The position numbers were made by a program, and so were the translations under genes. This document shows positions 1 to 6,224 of a stretch of DNA of 7,536 nucleotides, in pieces. Origin of the DNA: Achromobacter sp. (GTDB lineage Bacteria; Pseudomonadota; Gammaproteobacteria; Burkholderiales; Burkholderiaceae_B); NCBI GenBank assembly GCA_003454835.1, contig DMTA01000041.1:1-7536 (forward strand), given 5' to 3'. Below the pieces are notes generated by a model. It searched no databases. It was given only the letters and a program-made list of their open reading frames with translations, and had not been told where the DNA came from. Position 1 is the first letter of the stretch. The number at the start of each line of letters is the position of its first letter.

Positions 1-636
1 GCGCCTGCCGCGCCGCGCACCGGCATGGTGGCCGCCACGTTCGGCACGCTGGCAAGAGCGGCCAAGACCCGCACGTTCTGGTATCTGTTCGCCACGTTTT
101 TCGTATGCGGCTTCACGACGAACGGCCTGGTCGGCACGCACCTGATCGCGCTGTGCGGCGACCACGGCATGCCCGAGGTGCAGGCAGCCGGTTTGCTGGC
201 CATGATGGGGATCTTTGACCTGCTCGGCACCACGGCATCCGGATGGCTGACCGACCGCTACGACCCGCGCAAGCTGCTCTTCGTCTACTACGCGTTGCGC
301 GGCCTGTCGCTGATGTACCTGCCCTACTCCGATTTCTCGTTCTACAGCCTGTCGATCTTCGCGATCTTCTTCGGCCTGGACTGGATCGCCACGGTGCCGC
401 CGACGCTGCGTCTAACGACGGAAGCGTTCGGCGAACGCGACGCGTCCATTGTCTTCGGGTGGATCGTGGCGGGCCACCAGATGGGGGCGGCCAGCGCCGC
501 GTGGATGGCGGGCGCGCTGCGCGAGGCGCAGGGCAACTACTTGATGGCCTTTGTGGTGTCCGGCGCGACGGGCATCATCGCCGCCGTGCTTGCCCTGATG
601 ATCGGTAGAAAGCGCGTGGTCGCGCAGCCCGCCTGA
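1..636 (+). CDS. MFS transporter, C-terminal half (5' end cut by window edge)
   Basis: The frame is open from base 1 to the TGA at 634-636, giving 211 residues. The ATG at 25 is not taken as the start, because the reading frame runs on to the left edge and the protein looks like only the second half of a 12-helix major facilitator. Hydrophobic segments lie near window residues 26-52, 62-80, 91-108, 113-133, 148-170 and 180-202, matching TM7-TM12. The loop GWLTDRYDPRKLL (81-93) is the MFS motif A-like sequence between TM8 and TM9. The tail GRKRVVAQPA is basic then short, typical of an inner-membrane carrier end. The general look is that of the monocarboxylate/oxalate-formate antiporter-like branch, but substrate is not readable. 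It converges on the GntR gene and may belong to a different transcription unit. Family call is firm; substrate is unknown. Confidence 0.88.
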   Translation, partial: APAAPRTGMVAATFGTLARAAKTRTFWYLFATFFVCGFTTNGLVGTHLIALCGDHGMPEVQAAGLLAMMGIFDLLGTTASGWLTDRYDPRKLLFVYYALRGLSLMYLPYSDFSFYSLSIFAIFFGLDWIATVPPTLRLTTEAFGERDASIVFGWIVAGHQMGAASAAWMAGALREAQGNYLMAFVVSGATGIIAAVLALMIGRKRVVAQPA

Positions 637-677
637 TTGCCAACCGCATGGCGGCGCCCGCCGCCATGCCATCAGGC
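631..677. terminator. Perfect inverted repeat between convergent genes, candidate bidirectional terminator
   Basis: GCATGGCGGCG (646-656) is followed after CC by its exact reverse complement (659-669), which can form a GC-rich hairpin of about 10 bp with a 4-nt loop. An outer pair, GCCTGAT (631-637) and ATCAGGC (671-677), flanks it. The outer pair contains both stop codons, because both convergent genes end in an Ala codon followed by TGA. There is no T-tract on either side, so it is not a textbook intrinsic terminator. Its position between two convergent stops suggests a shared 3'-end or termination structure. Confidence 0.5.
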
Positions 678-1376
678 CGCGCCGTTCCCGGTCCGGCCGC
701 GCAGGTTGTAGGCTTTCTTGCCGCCGACGTGCTTGCGAATCAGCGCTTCGGCGCGTTCGCCATCGCGCGCCAACAGCGCCTGCACGAAGGCCTCGTGGTC
801 CGCCACCGCCGTCGTCCATTCATCCAGGTCGAAATTGGATTTGTAGCGCAGGGCCTGCACCTGCAGGTTCAACCGGTCGTAGGAATGTGACAACGTCGGA
901 TTGTGCGCGGCGCGGTTGATTGCGATGTGCGTGCCCATGCTGGCCGCGAAGTACGCGCGGATATCGCGTTTCTCATAGTTTTCAAGCATCTGCGCATGCA
1001 GACGCGCGATCTGGGCAAGCTCCGCTTCGGACGCGCGCTCGGCGGCGCTGCGCACCGCCAGCCCTTCCAGCACAGACAGCACGTCGAAGATGTTCTCGAT
1101 GTCTTCGGCGGACAGTTCGATCACCATCGCCCCGCGCTTGGGCTGCAAGGTCACGAGGCCATCGGAAGCCAGCATCCGGTACGCCTCACGCAGCGGCGTG
1201 CGGGAAATCTTCAGTTGATCGCACAGATCCCGTTCGTTCAGCCAGGTGCCCGGCTTGAGCGTGCCGTCGATGATCAGTTGGCGCAGCCGCTCCGCCACGA
1301 CCGCCGGCAAGGTGGGATGGTGGATGGCCAAATCGGGGACGGACACGTCGGCAATCAAGGGTTCAGGGTTAGCCAT
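672..1376 (-). CDS. GntR family transcriptional regulator, FCD (FadR) subfamily
   Basis: A 234-residue DNA-binding repressor/activator of usual family length. The winged helix-turn-helix covers about residues 22-88: VVAERLRQLIIDGTLKPG, then NERDLCDQLKISRTPLREA and the wing ending in GLVTLQPKRGAMV. RTPLREAYRMLASDGLV is the family's hallmark recognition-helix region. The FCD ligand-binding domain covers about 93-222. Its usual metal ligands are one Asp and three His; His150, His194 and His216 are present in the right contexts (HIAINRAAHNP, VADHEAF, IRKHV), but the Asp expected four residues before the first His is Ser146. The gene is divergent from the Bug-crotonase-CoA-transferase unit across a 128-bp gap with an operator-like palindrome, so it probably controls that unit and itself through an organic-acid effector. 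No clear Shine-Dalgarno sequence precedes the ATG; I kept this start because the next in-frame Met codons lie inside the domain. Confidence 0.93.
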   Translation of the reverse strand: MANPEPLIADVSVPDLAIHHPTLPAVVAERLRQLIIDGTLKPGTWLNERDLCDQLKISRTPLREAYRMLASDGLVTLQPKRGAMVIELSAEDIENIFDVLSVLEGLAVRSAAERASEAELAQIARLHAQMLENYEKRDIRAYFAASMGTHIAINRAAHNPTLSHSYDRLNLQVQALRYKSNFDLDEWTTAVADHEAFVQALLARDGERAEALIRKHVGGKKAYNLRGRTGNGAA

Positions 1377-1403
1377 GGGTTGTTCATGCTCGCGACTTCG
1401 ACT

Positions 1404-1432
1404 ATTTTTGTATCTGGTATACCAAACACCAA
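1404..1432 (-). promoter_or_regulatory. Candidate sigma70-type promoter of the GntR gene
   Basis: Read on the minus strand, TTGGTG (1427-1432) could be the -35 and AAAAAT (1404-1409) the -10, with a 17-bp spacer. The palindrome TGGTATACCA sits inside the spacer, a layout that would allow autorepression. The -10 is a weak match, so this is a tentative reading. I could not assign a convincing plus-strand promoter for the divergent gene, though it must lie in this same gap. Confidence 0.3.
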
Positions 1433-1443
1433 CGGCATACCAA
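1415..1443. promoter_or_regulatory. Operator-like palindrome pair, likely GntR/FCD regulator binding sites
   Basis: TGGTATACCA (1415-1424) is a perfect 10-bp palindrome. A related near-palindrome, GGCATACC (1434-1441), differs from the core GGTATACC by one base, with centres 18 bp apart. Both are followed by AA, giving ATACCAA at each site. Palindromes with GGT/ACC or GT/AC arms are common targets of FCD-type GntR regulators. The site lies in the divergent gap between the regulator and the Bug gene, so binding by the neighbouring regulator is the simplest inference. The cognate pairing is not shown by sequence alone. Confidence 0.5.
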
Positions 1444-1492
1444 CCTGACCCAAATCATAGAGCAAGCAGCCCCTGGGCAGGCCTCATCCACC

Positions 1493-1500
1493 AAAGGAGA
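1493..1500 (+). promoter_or_regulatory. Ribosome binding site of the Bug gene
   Basis: AAAGGAGA lies 4 nt before the ATG at 1505. It is a strong Shine-Dalgarno match and fixes the start, which is immediately followed by a well-formed signal peptide. Confidence 0.8.
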
Positions 1501-1504
1501 CCCT

Positions 1505-2500
1505 ATGAAAACGCATGCTCGCGCCTGGATCGGCGTACTGACGCTGGCCGCCGGACTCTCGGCCGCCAGCCCCGCCCTGGCGCAGGATTATTCGAAATGG
1601 CCGGAACGTCCGATTCGCCTCGTCGTCGGGTTCGTCCCGGGCGGCGGCACCGACGTGTCGGCCCGGATTCTTTCCGCGCGCCTGTCCACCCTGCTGGGCC
1701 AGCAGGTCGTGGTCGAGAACAAGCCGGGCGCCTCCGGCCTGATCGCGGCCGATTACGTGGTGAAGGCCGACCCTGACGGCTACACGCTGCTCCTGGCCAA
1801 CATGCAATCCACGGTCGCCGCCCCCTATGTCGTGCAGTCCAACATCGATCCCAACAAGGATTTCACGGCGGTGCGGTACATCGGGTCGGTGCCCAACGTG
1901 CTGGTCGTGAACCCCACCAAGCATGCTTACACCACCGTGCAGAACCTGGTGGACGACGCCCGGGCCAAGCCCAAGCAACTGCTGTACGCCTCGTCCGGCA
2001 TGGGCAGTCCGCAGCACCTGAGCGCCGCGCGGTTTTCGCAGATTGCCGGCGTGTCCATGGAGCACGTGCCCTACAAAGGCAGCGGCCAGGCCATGACCGA
2101 CCTGCTCGGCGGCAACGTGGACCTGAACTTCGACACCCTGCCCGGCGCGATCAACCAGATCCAGGCCGGCAAGCTGCGCCCGCTGGCCGTGACTAGCCCC
2201 GAGCGCAGCAAACGGCTGCCCGACGTGCCGACGCTGGCCGAATCCGGCATCAAGGGGTTGGACGTCGTGCAGTGGTACGCCGTCCTCGCGCCAGCCCAAC
2301 TGCCCCGTCCGATCATGGACAAGCTGGATTGGGCACTCGCCCAGACGCTCGCGGACCCTGAAATCGCCGCCAAGCTGGCCGACCAGGGCATGGACCTGGG
2401 CGGCGGCCCGCAAACCCCCGCGGCCTTCGCGTCCTACGTGCGGGATGAGTGGAGCAAGTACGGCAAGCTCACCGCCAGCCTGGGCCTGAAGAAGCAGTAA
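1505..2500 (+). CDS. Bug family (tripartite tricarboxylate transporter type) periplasmic substrate-binding protein
   Basis: A 331-residue secreted solute-binding protein, usual length for the Bug/TctC family. Residues 1-26 form a Sec signal peptide: basic MKTHAR start, hydrophobic core GVLTLAAGLSAA, and cleavage likely after ALA at 24-26. The mature N-terminus shows the family hallmark WPERPIRLVVGFVPGGGTD (32-50), where the PGGGTD loop binds the carboxylate ligand, followed by NKPGASG, then ADPDGYTLL. Later blocks HVPYKGSGQAMTDLLGG and LPDVPTLAESG are also typical. Start choice is supported by AAAGGAGA at 1493-1500. Many Bug proteins are encoded away from their TctA/TctB membrane subunits, and none lies here. 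It is the first gene of a likely operon with the crotonase and CoA-transferase, which suggests that the bound acid, or a relative of it, is their substrate; the ligand cannot be named. Confidence 0.95.
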   Translation: MKTHARAWIGVLTLAAGLSAASPALAQDYSKWPERPIRLVVGFVPGGGTDVSARILSARLSTLLGQQVVVENKPGASGLIAADYVVKADPDGYTLLLANMQSTVAAPYVVQSNIDPNKDFTAVRYIGSVPNVLVVNPTKHAYTTVQNLVDDARAKPKQLLYASSGMGSPQHLSAARFSQIAGVSMEHVPYKGSGQAMTDLLGGNVDLNFDTLPGAINQIQAGKLRPLAVTSPERSKRLPDVPTLAESGIKGLDVVQWYAVLAPAQLPRPIMDKLDWALAQTLADPEIAAKLADQGMDLGGGPQTPAAFASYVRDEWSKYGKLTASLGLKKQ

Positions 2501-2526
2501 GCCCCGACGCTGGCCCCATCCATCCG

Positions 2527-2544
2527 GCGGGGGCCCGCCCCCGC
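2527..2544 (+). repeat. GC-only hairpin between the Bug gene and the crotonase gene
   Basis: GCGGGGGC (2527-2534) is followed after CC by its exact complement GCCCCCGC (2537-2544). As RNA it could form a 7-bp all-GC stem with a 4-nt loop. It lies in the 62-nt gap after the Bug stop and just upstream of the crotonase ribosome binding site. No U-tract follows, so full termination is not expected. It could protect the upstream mRNA end or reduce readthrough, so that the binding protein is made in excess over the enzymes; this is inference. Confidence 0.45.
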
Positions 2545-2562
2545 GCATGCAAAAGGAACCTC

Positions 2563-3363
2563 ATGATTGCTACCGCTACCCCTGACACCTCGCCCATCCT
2601 GCTCGAGCGCAACGGCGACATTGCGACCGTGGTGCTGAACCGGCCCGAAAAACTCAACGCGTTCACCATCGACAGCTGGCGGCTGCTGGGCGACACGTTT
2701 CTTGAACTGGACCGCGACGACGGGGTGCGCTGCGTGCTGCTGCGCGGCGCGGGCGAGAAGGCGTTTTCGCCCGGCAATGACATCGGCGAATTCGAGACCG
2801 CCCGCAGCAACAAGCGGCAAGCGGTGGAATACGGGGCCGTCATGCGCCGCACGATCGAGGCGATCGGCGGCTGCCGCCACCCCGTGGTCGCGCAGATCCA
2901 CGGCATCTGCGTGGGCGGCGGGCTGGAGATTGCCAGCCTGGCCGACCTGCGCATCTGCGGCGAAAGCTCGCGGTTCGGCGTGCCCATCAAGAATCTGGGT
3001 CTCGTGATGTCGTACTCGGAGCTGGCCCCGCTGGTTCGACTGGTCGGCCCGACCGTCGCGCTGCAGGTGCTGCTGGAGGGCAACATCTTCGACGCCGCCG
3101 AAGCCTTGCGTCTGGGCGTCGTCTCGCGCGTGGTGGCGGACGACAAGGTGGCCGACGAGGCACAGGCGGCCGCACGCCGGATCGCCGATGGCGCGCCGCT
3201 GGTGGCCCGCTGGCACAAGAAGTTCGTGCGCAATCTGGTGCAGGGTAAGACGCTGACCGACGCCGACCGCGACGAGGCTTTCGACTGCTTCGACACCGAG
3301 GACTTCCGCGCAGGCTATCGCGCCTTCCTGGCCAAGGCCAAGCCGCAATTCACCGGCCGCTGA
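2563..3363 (+). CDS. Crotonase superfamily protein (enoyl-CoA hydratase/isomerase family)
   Basis: A 266-residue cytoplasmic protein of normal crotonase length, acting on an acyl-CoA thioester. Fold markers in order: the N-terminal strand and CoA contact VVLNRPEKLNAF (23-34), the oxyanion-hole loop FSPGNDIGEF (68-77), and the central HGICVGGGLEIASLADLRI (113-131). Gly119 would supply the second oxyanion-hole amide. Glu122 matches the first catalytic glutamate of classical hydratases (rat Glu144). The second (rat Glu164) is replaced: FGVPIKNLG (138-146) has Ile142 where FGxPE is expected. True hydratase activity is therefore doubtful; isomerase, decarboxylase, hydrolase or lyase chemistry is possible. 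The frame is open further upstream to 2449, but that would overlap the Bug gene. The ATG at 2563 is chosen because AAGGAA (2553-2558) precedes it and the protein begins normally there. The CoA-transferase follows after 21 nt. Confidence 0.9.
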   Translation: MIATATPDTSPILLERNGDIATVVLNRPEKLNAFTIDSWRLLGDTFLELDRDDGVRCVLLRGAGEKAFSPGNDIGEFETARSNKRQAVEYGAVMRRTIEAIGGCRHPVVAQIHGICVGGGLEIASLADLRICGESSRFGVPIKNLGLVMSYSELAPLVRLVGPTVALQVLLEGNIFDAAEALRLGVVSRVVADDKVADEAQAAARRIADGAPLVARWHKKFVRNLVQGKTLTDADRDEAFDCFDTEDFRAGYRAFLAKAKPQFTGR

Positions 3364-3384
3364 ACGAGAGATCGAGGAACACGC

Positions 3385-4650
3385 ATGCACAACGACACTC
3401 GCGGCTCCGGCCGCTCCCCCACCTCCACCGCCCCCGCCGGCGCGCTTGCCGGCATGCGCGTCATCGAGCTGTCCCAGATCATGGCCGGCCCCACCTGCGG
3501 CATGATGCTGGCCGACCTGGGCGCCGACGTCATCAAGGTCGAAAAGATCGACGGCGGCGACGATTCGCGCCAGTATCGCGACCCGCAGATCAACGGCATC
3601 TCGGCGCCCTACCTGATGCTCAACCGCAACAAGCGCGCCATCGCGCTGGACCTGAAGCACCCCGAGGGCAAGAAAGTCCTCTTGCGCATGATCCGCGATG
3701 CCGACGTGGTGACCGAGAATTTCCGCAAGGGCACGATGGAAAAGCTGGGCCTGGGCTACGAGACGCTGCGCAAGGAGAATCCGGGCCTGATCTATTGCGC
3801 CGTGTCCGGCTACGGAACGACCGGCCCCTTTGCGGACAAAGGCGGCTTCGATCTGGTGGCGCAGGGGTTTTCCGGCTTGATGGCCATCACCGGCGAACCC
3901 GGCGGCCCGCCGCTGCGCACGGGCAATTCGGTGGCCGACATCAACGCTGGCCTGCTGGCGGCCTTTGGCGTGTTGGCCGCGTACCAGCACAAGCAACGCA
4001 CCGGCGAAGGCCAGATCGTCGAGACCTCGCTGCTGGAAGCCAGCCTGCAGCAACTCTACTGGCACGCCGCCATCTATTTCGGCAGCGGCGTCTCGCCCGG
4101 CCCCACCGGATCGGCGCATGTGCTGAGCGCGCCCTACCAGGCGTTTCCCACCCGCACCGACTGGATCATCATCGGCGGCGCCAACGAAAAGAACTGGCAG
4201 CGCATCGCGCAGGCGCTTGGCCGGCCCGAGTGGGGGGAAGATCCGCGCTTTGCCCGCAACCGCGACCGCATGCAGAACCGCGATGAATTGGTGGAGGAAA
4301 TCTCCGCCATCCTGAAGACCCGTGATGCGCAGGAATGGCTGGACATCTTTGACGAGGCGGGTGTTCCGGCGGGCCCCGTGCACTCGATCGCGCAGGCGTT
4401 GTCGCACCCGCAGACGCTGGCGCGTGAAATGGTGGTGGAACAGGACCATCCCGTGGCCGGCAAGGTCCGCACCGTGGGCATGCCCGTGAAACTGTCGGCC
4501 ACGCCCGCCCGCTACCATCGCGCCGCGCCTCGGCTGGGCGAGGACTCCATCGCGATCCTGGGAGAATTCGGCTATGGCAAGGAAGAGATCGACGCGCTGA
4601 TCGGCGCCGGGGTGGTCGCGGCCGTGGACCGTGAGCCGGTGCAGGCCTGA
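3385..4650 (+). CDS. CaiB/BaiF family III CoA-transferase
   Basis: A 421-residue cytoplasmic enzyme of usual length (about 380-430) that would move CoA from an acyl-CoA donor to a carboxylic acid. The family N-terminus is LAGMRVIELSQIMAGPTCG (21-39), then MLADLGADVIKVE (41-53), NRNKRAIALDLKHPEG (80-95) and the SGYGTTGPFADKGGFD block (141-156). The nucleophilic Asp that forms the aspartyl-CoA anhydride (Asp169 of formyl-CoA transferase) corresponds to Asp185 in NSVADINAGL. HKQRTGEGQIVETSLLEA (202-219) is also typical. GAGGAA (3374-3379) supports the ATG at 3385; the first 20 residues are a Ser/Pro/Gly-rich leader that is not conserved in the family, so Met24 is a less likely alternative start. 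It lies 21 nt after the crotonase and is probably translated from the same message. It likely activates the acid that the crotonase then processes. The specific acid is unknown. Confidence 0.94.
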   Translation: MHNDTRGSGRSPTSTAPAGALAGMRVIELSQIMAGPTCGMMLADLGADVIKVEKIDGGDDSRQYRDPQINGISAPYLMLNRNKRAIALDLKHPEGKKVLLRMIRDADVVTENFRKGTMEKLGLGYETLRKENPGLIYCAVSGYGTTGPFADKGGFDLVAQGFSGLMAITGEPGGPPLRTGNSVADINAGLLAAFGVLAAYQHKQRTGEGQIVETSLLEASLQQLYWHAAIYFGSGVSPGPTGSAHVLSAPYQAFPTRTDWIIIGGANEKNWQRIAQALGRPEWGEDPRFARNRDRMQNRDELVEEISAILKTRDAQEWLDIFDEAGVPAGPVHSIAQALSHPQTLAREMVVEQDHPVAGKVRTVGMPVKLSATPARYHRAAPRLGEDSIAILGEFGYGKEEIDALIGAGVVAAVDREPVQA

Positions 4651-4660
4651 AGCTGAGGGA

Positions 4661-4687
4661 ACGCAAGGCGGCAAGTCCGCCTTGCGT
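4661..4687. terminator. Perfect 11-bp inverted repeat between convergent operons, candidate bidirectional terminator
   Basis: ACGCAAGGCGG (4661-4671), a 5-nt loop CAAGT, and the exact complement CCGCCTTGCGT (4677-4687). It begins 10 nt after the CoA-transferase stop and ends 8 nt before the livF stop, so it occupies nearly the whole 45-bp gap. The plus-strand exit reads CCGCCTGTTT, a weak T-run, and the minus exit has none. The long perfect stem and its location make a shared terminator or 3'-end stabiliser the best reading. Confidence 0.65.
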
Positions 4688-4695
4688 CCGCCTGT

Positions 4696-5424
4696 TTACT
4701 CCACTTCGCCCAGGTACGCCGCGCGCACCTTGGGATCGTGCAGCATGTCGCGCGCGGGACCGGACAGCGTGATCTCGCCGGACTCCATCACGTAGCCGCG
4801 ATGGCTGTTTTCCAGGGCCAGGCGCGCGTTCTGCTCGATGAGCAGGATCGTCACGCCTTCGCTGGCAATGGTGCGCACGACTTCGAACACCTTCTCCACC
4901 ATCAAGGGCGCGAGACCCATTGACGGTTCGTCCAGCAGCAGCAGCTTGGGACGCGCGATCATCGCGCGGCCCATCGCCACCATCTGTTGCTCACCGCCCG
5001 ACAGCGTGCCGGCGGCCTGCTTGCGGCGTTCGGCCAGGCGCGGGAACAAAGTGAAGACGCGATCCGTATCCTGCCGGATCTGGGCCGCGTCGCGGCGGAT
5101 GTAGCCACCCATCGCCAGGTTTTCCTCGATGGTCAGCTGCCCGAAAATGCCTCGGCCTTCGGGCACCATGACGAGGCCCTTGCGGACCAGCTCATGCGAC
5201 TTCTGGCCGCCAATGGATTGCCCGGCGTAGACAACTTCGCCGCCGGCCAGCGGCACCAGTCCGCAGATGGCGCGCAGCGTCGTGCTCTTGCCCGCGCCGT
5301 TGGCGCCGATCAGGCAGACCAGTTCGCCTTCGTCCACGCGCAGATCGATGCCGCGCACCGCGCGAATGCCGCCGTAGGACACTTGCAGGCCCCGCAACTC
5401 GAGCAGGGGTTGGGATGCCGTCAT
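4696..5424 (-). CDS. livF: Branched-chain amino acid-type ABC transporter ATP-binding protein LivF
   Basis: A 242-residue ABC ATPase that powers the HAAT-type importer, paired with LivG on the inner face of the LivHM channel. Walker A GANGAGKST (40-48), signature LSGGEQQ (141-147) and Walker B LLLLDEP (161-167, catalytic Glu166) are intact. In place of the Q-loop glutamine it has VPEGRGIF (88-95), and in place of the switch histidine IEQNA (196-200); both are characteristic of LivF and mark the difference from LivG. LivF proteins usually read VPEGRR at the first site; here the second Arg is Gly92. The ATG overlaps the livG stop as ATGA. Only a weak GAGGG lies 9 nt upstream, so translation probably depends on coupling to livG. 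It is the last gene of the operon. The transported substrate could be branched-chain amino acids or another amino acid, amide or aromatic acid. Confidence 0.95.
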   Translation of the reverse strand: MTASQPLLELRGLQVSYGGIRAVRGIDLRVDEGELVCLIGANGAGKSTTLRAICGLVPLAGGEVVYAGQSIGGQKSHELVRKGLVMVPEGRGIFGQLTIEENLAMGGYIRRDAAQIRQDTDRVFTLFPRLAERRKQAAGTLSGGEQQMVAMGRAMIARPKLLLLDEPSMGLAPLMVEKVFEVVRTIASEGVTILLIEQNARLALENSHRGYVMESGEITLSGPARDMLHDPKVRAAYLGEVE

Positions 5425-6224
5425 GTTGCCTGGCCCTCGTTGTGGATCCGCGGATCCTGGGCAGCGCCGGCGCCCAGATACGCTTCAATGACCTTGGGAT
5501 CGCGCTGCACCTGGGCGGGTTTGCCCATCGACAGCACCTTCCCGTACTCCAGCACCAGCACGCGATCGCACAGGCCCATGACGAGCTTCATGTCGTGTTC
5601 GATCAGCAGCACGGTGACGCCGTCCGCGCGGATCTTTTCGACCAGTTTGCGCAGCACTACCGTTTCCGACGCATTCATGCCCGCGGCCGGTTCGTCCAGT
5701 GCCAGCAGCTTGGGATCCGTCGCCAGCGCACGTGCAATTTCCAGGCGGCGCTGATCGCCATACGGCAGCGAGCGCGCAACGTCGTTAGCGCGATGTCCAA
5801 TGCCGACGTAGTCCAGCAGCTCCTGGGCGCGCGCCTCAATGGCCGCTTCTTCGGCACGCGTGGCACGCGTGCGCAGCACCGCGCCCAGCACGCCGGCGCG
5901 GGTGCGCATGTGGCGGCCGATCATCACGTTTTCGATCGCGCTGAGGTTGGCGAACAGGCGGATGTTCTGGAAGGTGCGCGCCAGGCCCGCGTAGGCGACC
6001 TCGTGCGGCTTCTTGCCCGACATGGATTCGCCGTTGAACGTGCAGGTGCCTTCCTCGGGGATGTAAAGGCCGGTCAGCACGTTGAACAGCGTGGTCTTGC
6101 CCGCGCCGTTCGGGCCGATCAGGCCGTAGATCTCGCCCTGTTCGATATCGAAACTGACTTCTGACAAGGCTTGCAGGCCGCCGAAGCGCTTGCCCAATCC
6201 CTGGGCTTGCAGCAGTTTGCTCAT
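5421..6224 (-). CDS. livG: Branched-chain amino acid-type ABC transporter ATP-binding protein LivG
   Basis: A 267-residue ABC ATPase of the HAAT importer. Walker A GPNGAGKTT (37-45), Q-loop Gln86 in ARTFQNIRLF, signature LPYGDQR (153-159), Walker B LLALDEP (173-179, Glu178) and switch His210 in IEHDM are all present, so this nucleotide-binding site looks canonical. The family's inserted helical stretch between the Q-loop and signature (about 103-135, Arg/Ala/Glu-rich) is also typical. The frame is open upstream to 6491, but that extension lies inside livM and reads as Arg/Gly-rich shadow sequence. The start at 6224 is fixed by a perfect AAGGAGG (6231-6237) 6 nt before the ATG and by the normal N-terminus MSKLLQAQGLGKRFGG. 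Both ends overlap neighbours by ATGA, indicating tight translational coupling. Confidence 0.95.
   Translation of the reverse strand: MSKLLQAQGLGKRFGGLQALSEVSFDIEQGEIYGLIGPNGAGKTTLFNVLTGLYIPEEGTCTFNGESMSGKKPHEVAYAGLARTFQNIRLFANLSAIENVMIGRHMRTRAGVLGAVLRTRATRAEEAAIEARAQELLDYVGIGHRANDVARSLPYGDQRRLEIARALATDPKLLALDEPAAGMNASETVVLRKLVEKIRADGVTVLLIEHDMKLVMGLCDRVLVLEYGKVLSMGKPAQVQRDPKVIEAYLGAGAAQDPRIHNEGQAT

Noticed and set aside
903..1448. A 181-residue plus-strand frame opposite the GntR gene
   Set aside because: Shadow of the regulator; it has no domain signal and would run through the operator region.
1484..2548. A 354-residue open frame on the minus strand opposite the Bug gene
   Set aside because: Gly/His/Val/Arg-rich shadow sequence with no recognisable motif, fully overlapped by an unmistakable Bug protein with signal peptide.
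2449..2562. A 38-residue upstream extension of the crotonase gene
   Set aside because: It would overlap the end of the Bug gene and run through the GC hairpin. The ATG at 2563 has its own Shine-Dalgarno sequence and gives a normal family length.
2434..4674. A 746-residue open frame on the minus strand, opposite the crotonase and CoA-transferase genes
   Set aside because: Its composition (His, Asp, Arg, Gly, Ala and Gln rich, no domain or membrane pattern) is that of the antisense shadow of GC-rich coding DNA. Two clear protein families with good ribosome binding sites occupy the plus strand.
5415..6164. A plus-strand frame of 249 residues opposite livG
   Set aside because: Gln/His/Ala-rich shadow of a conserved ABC ATPase; no ribosome binding site or motif.
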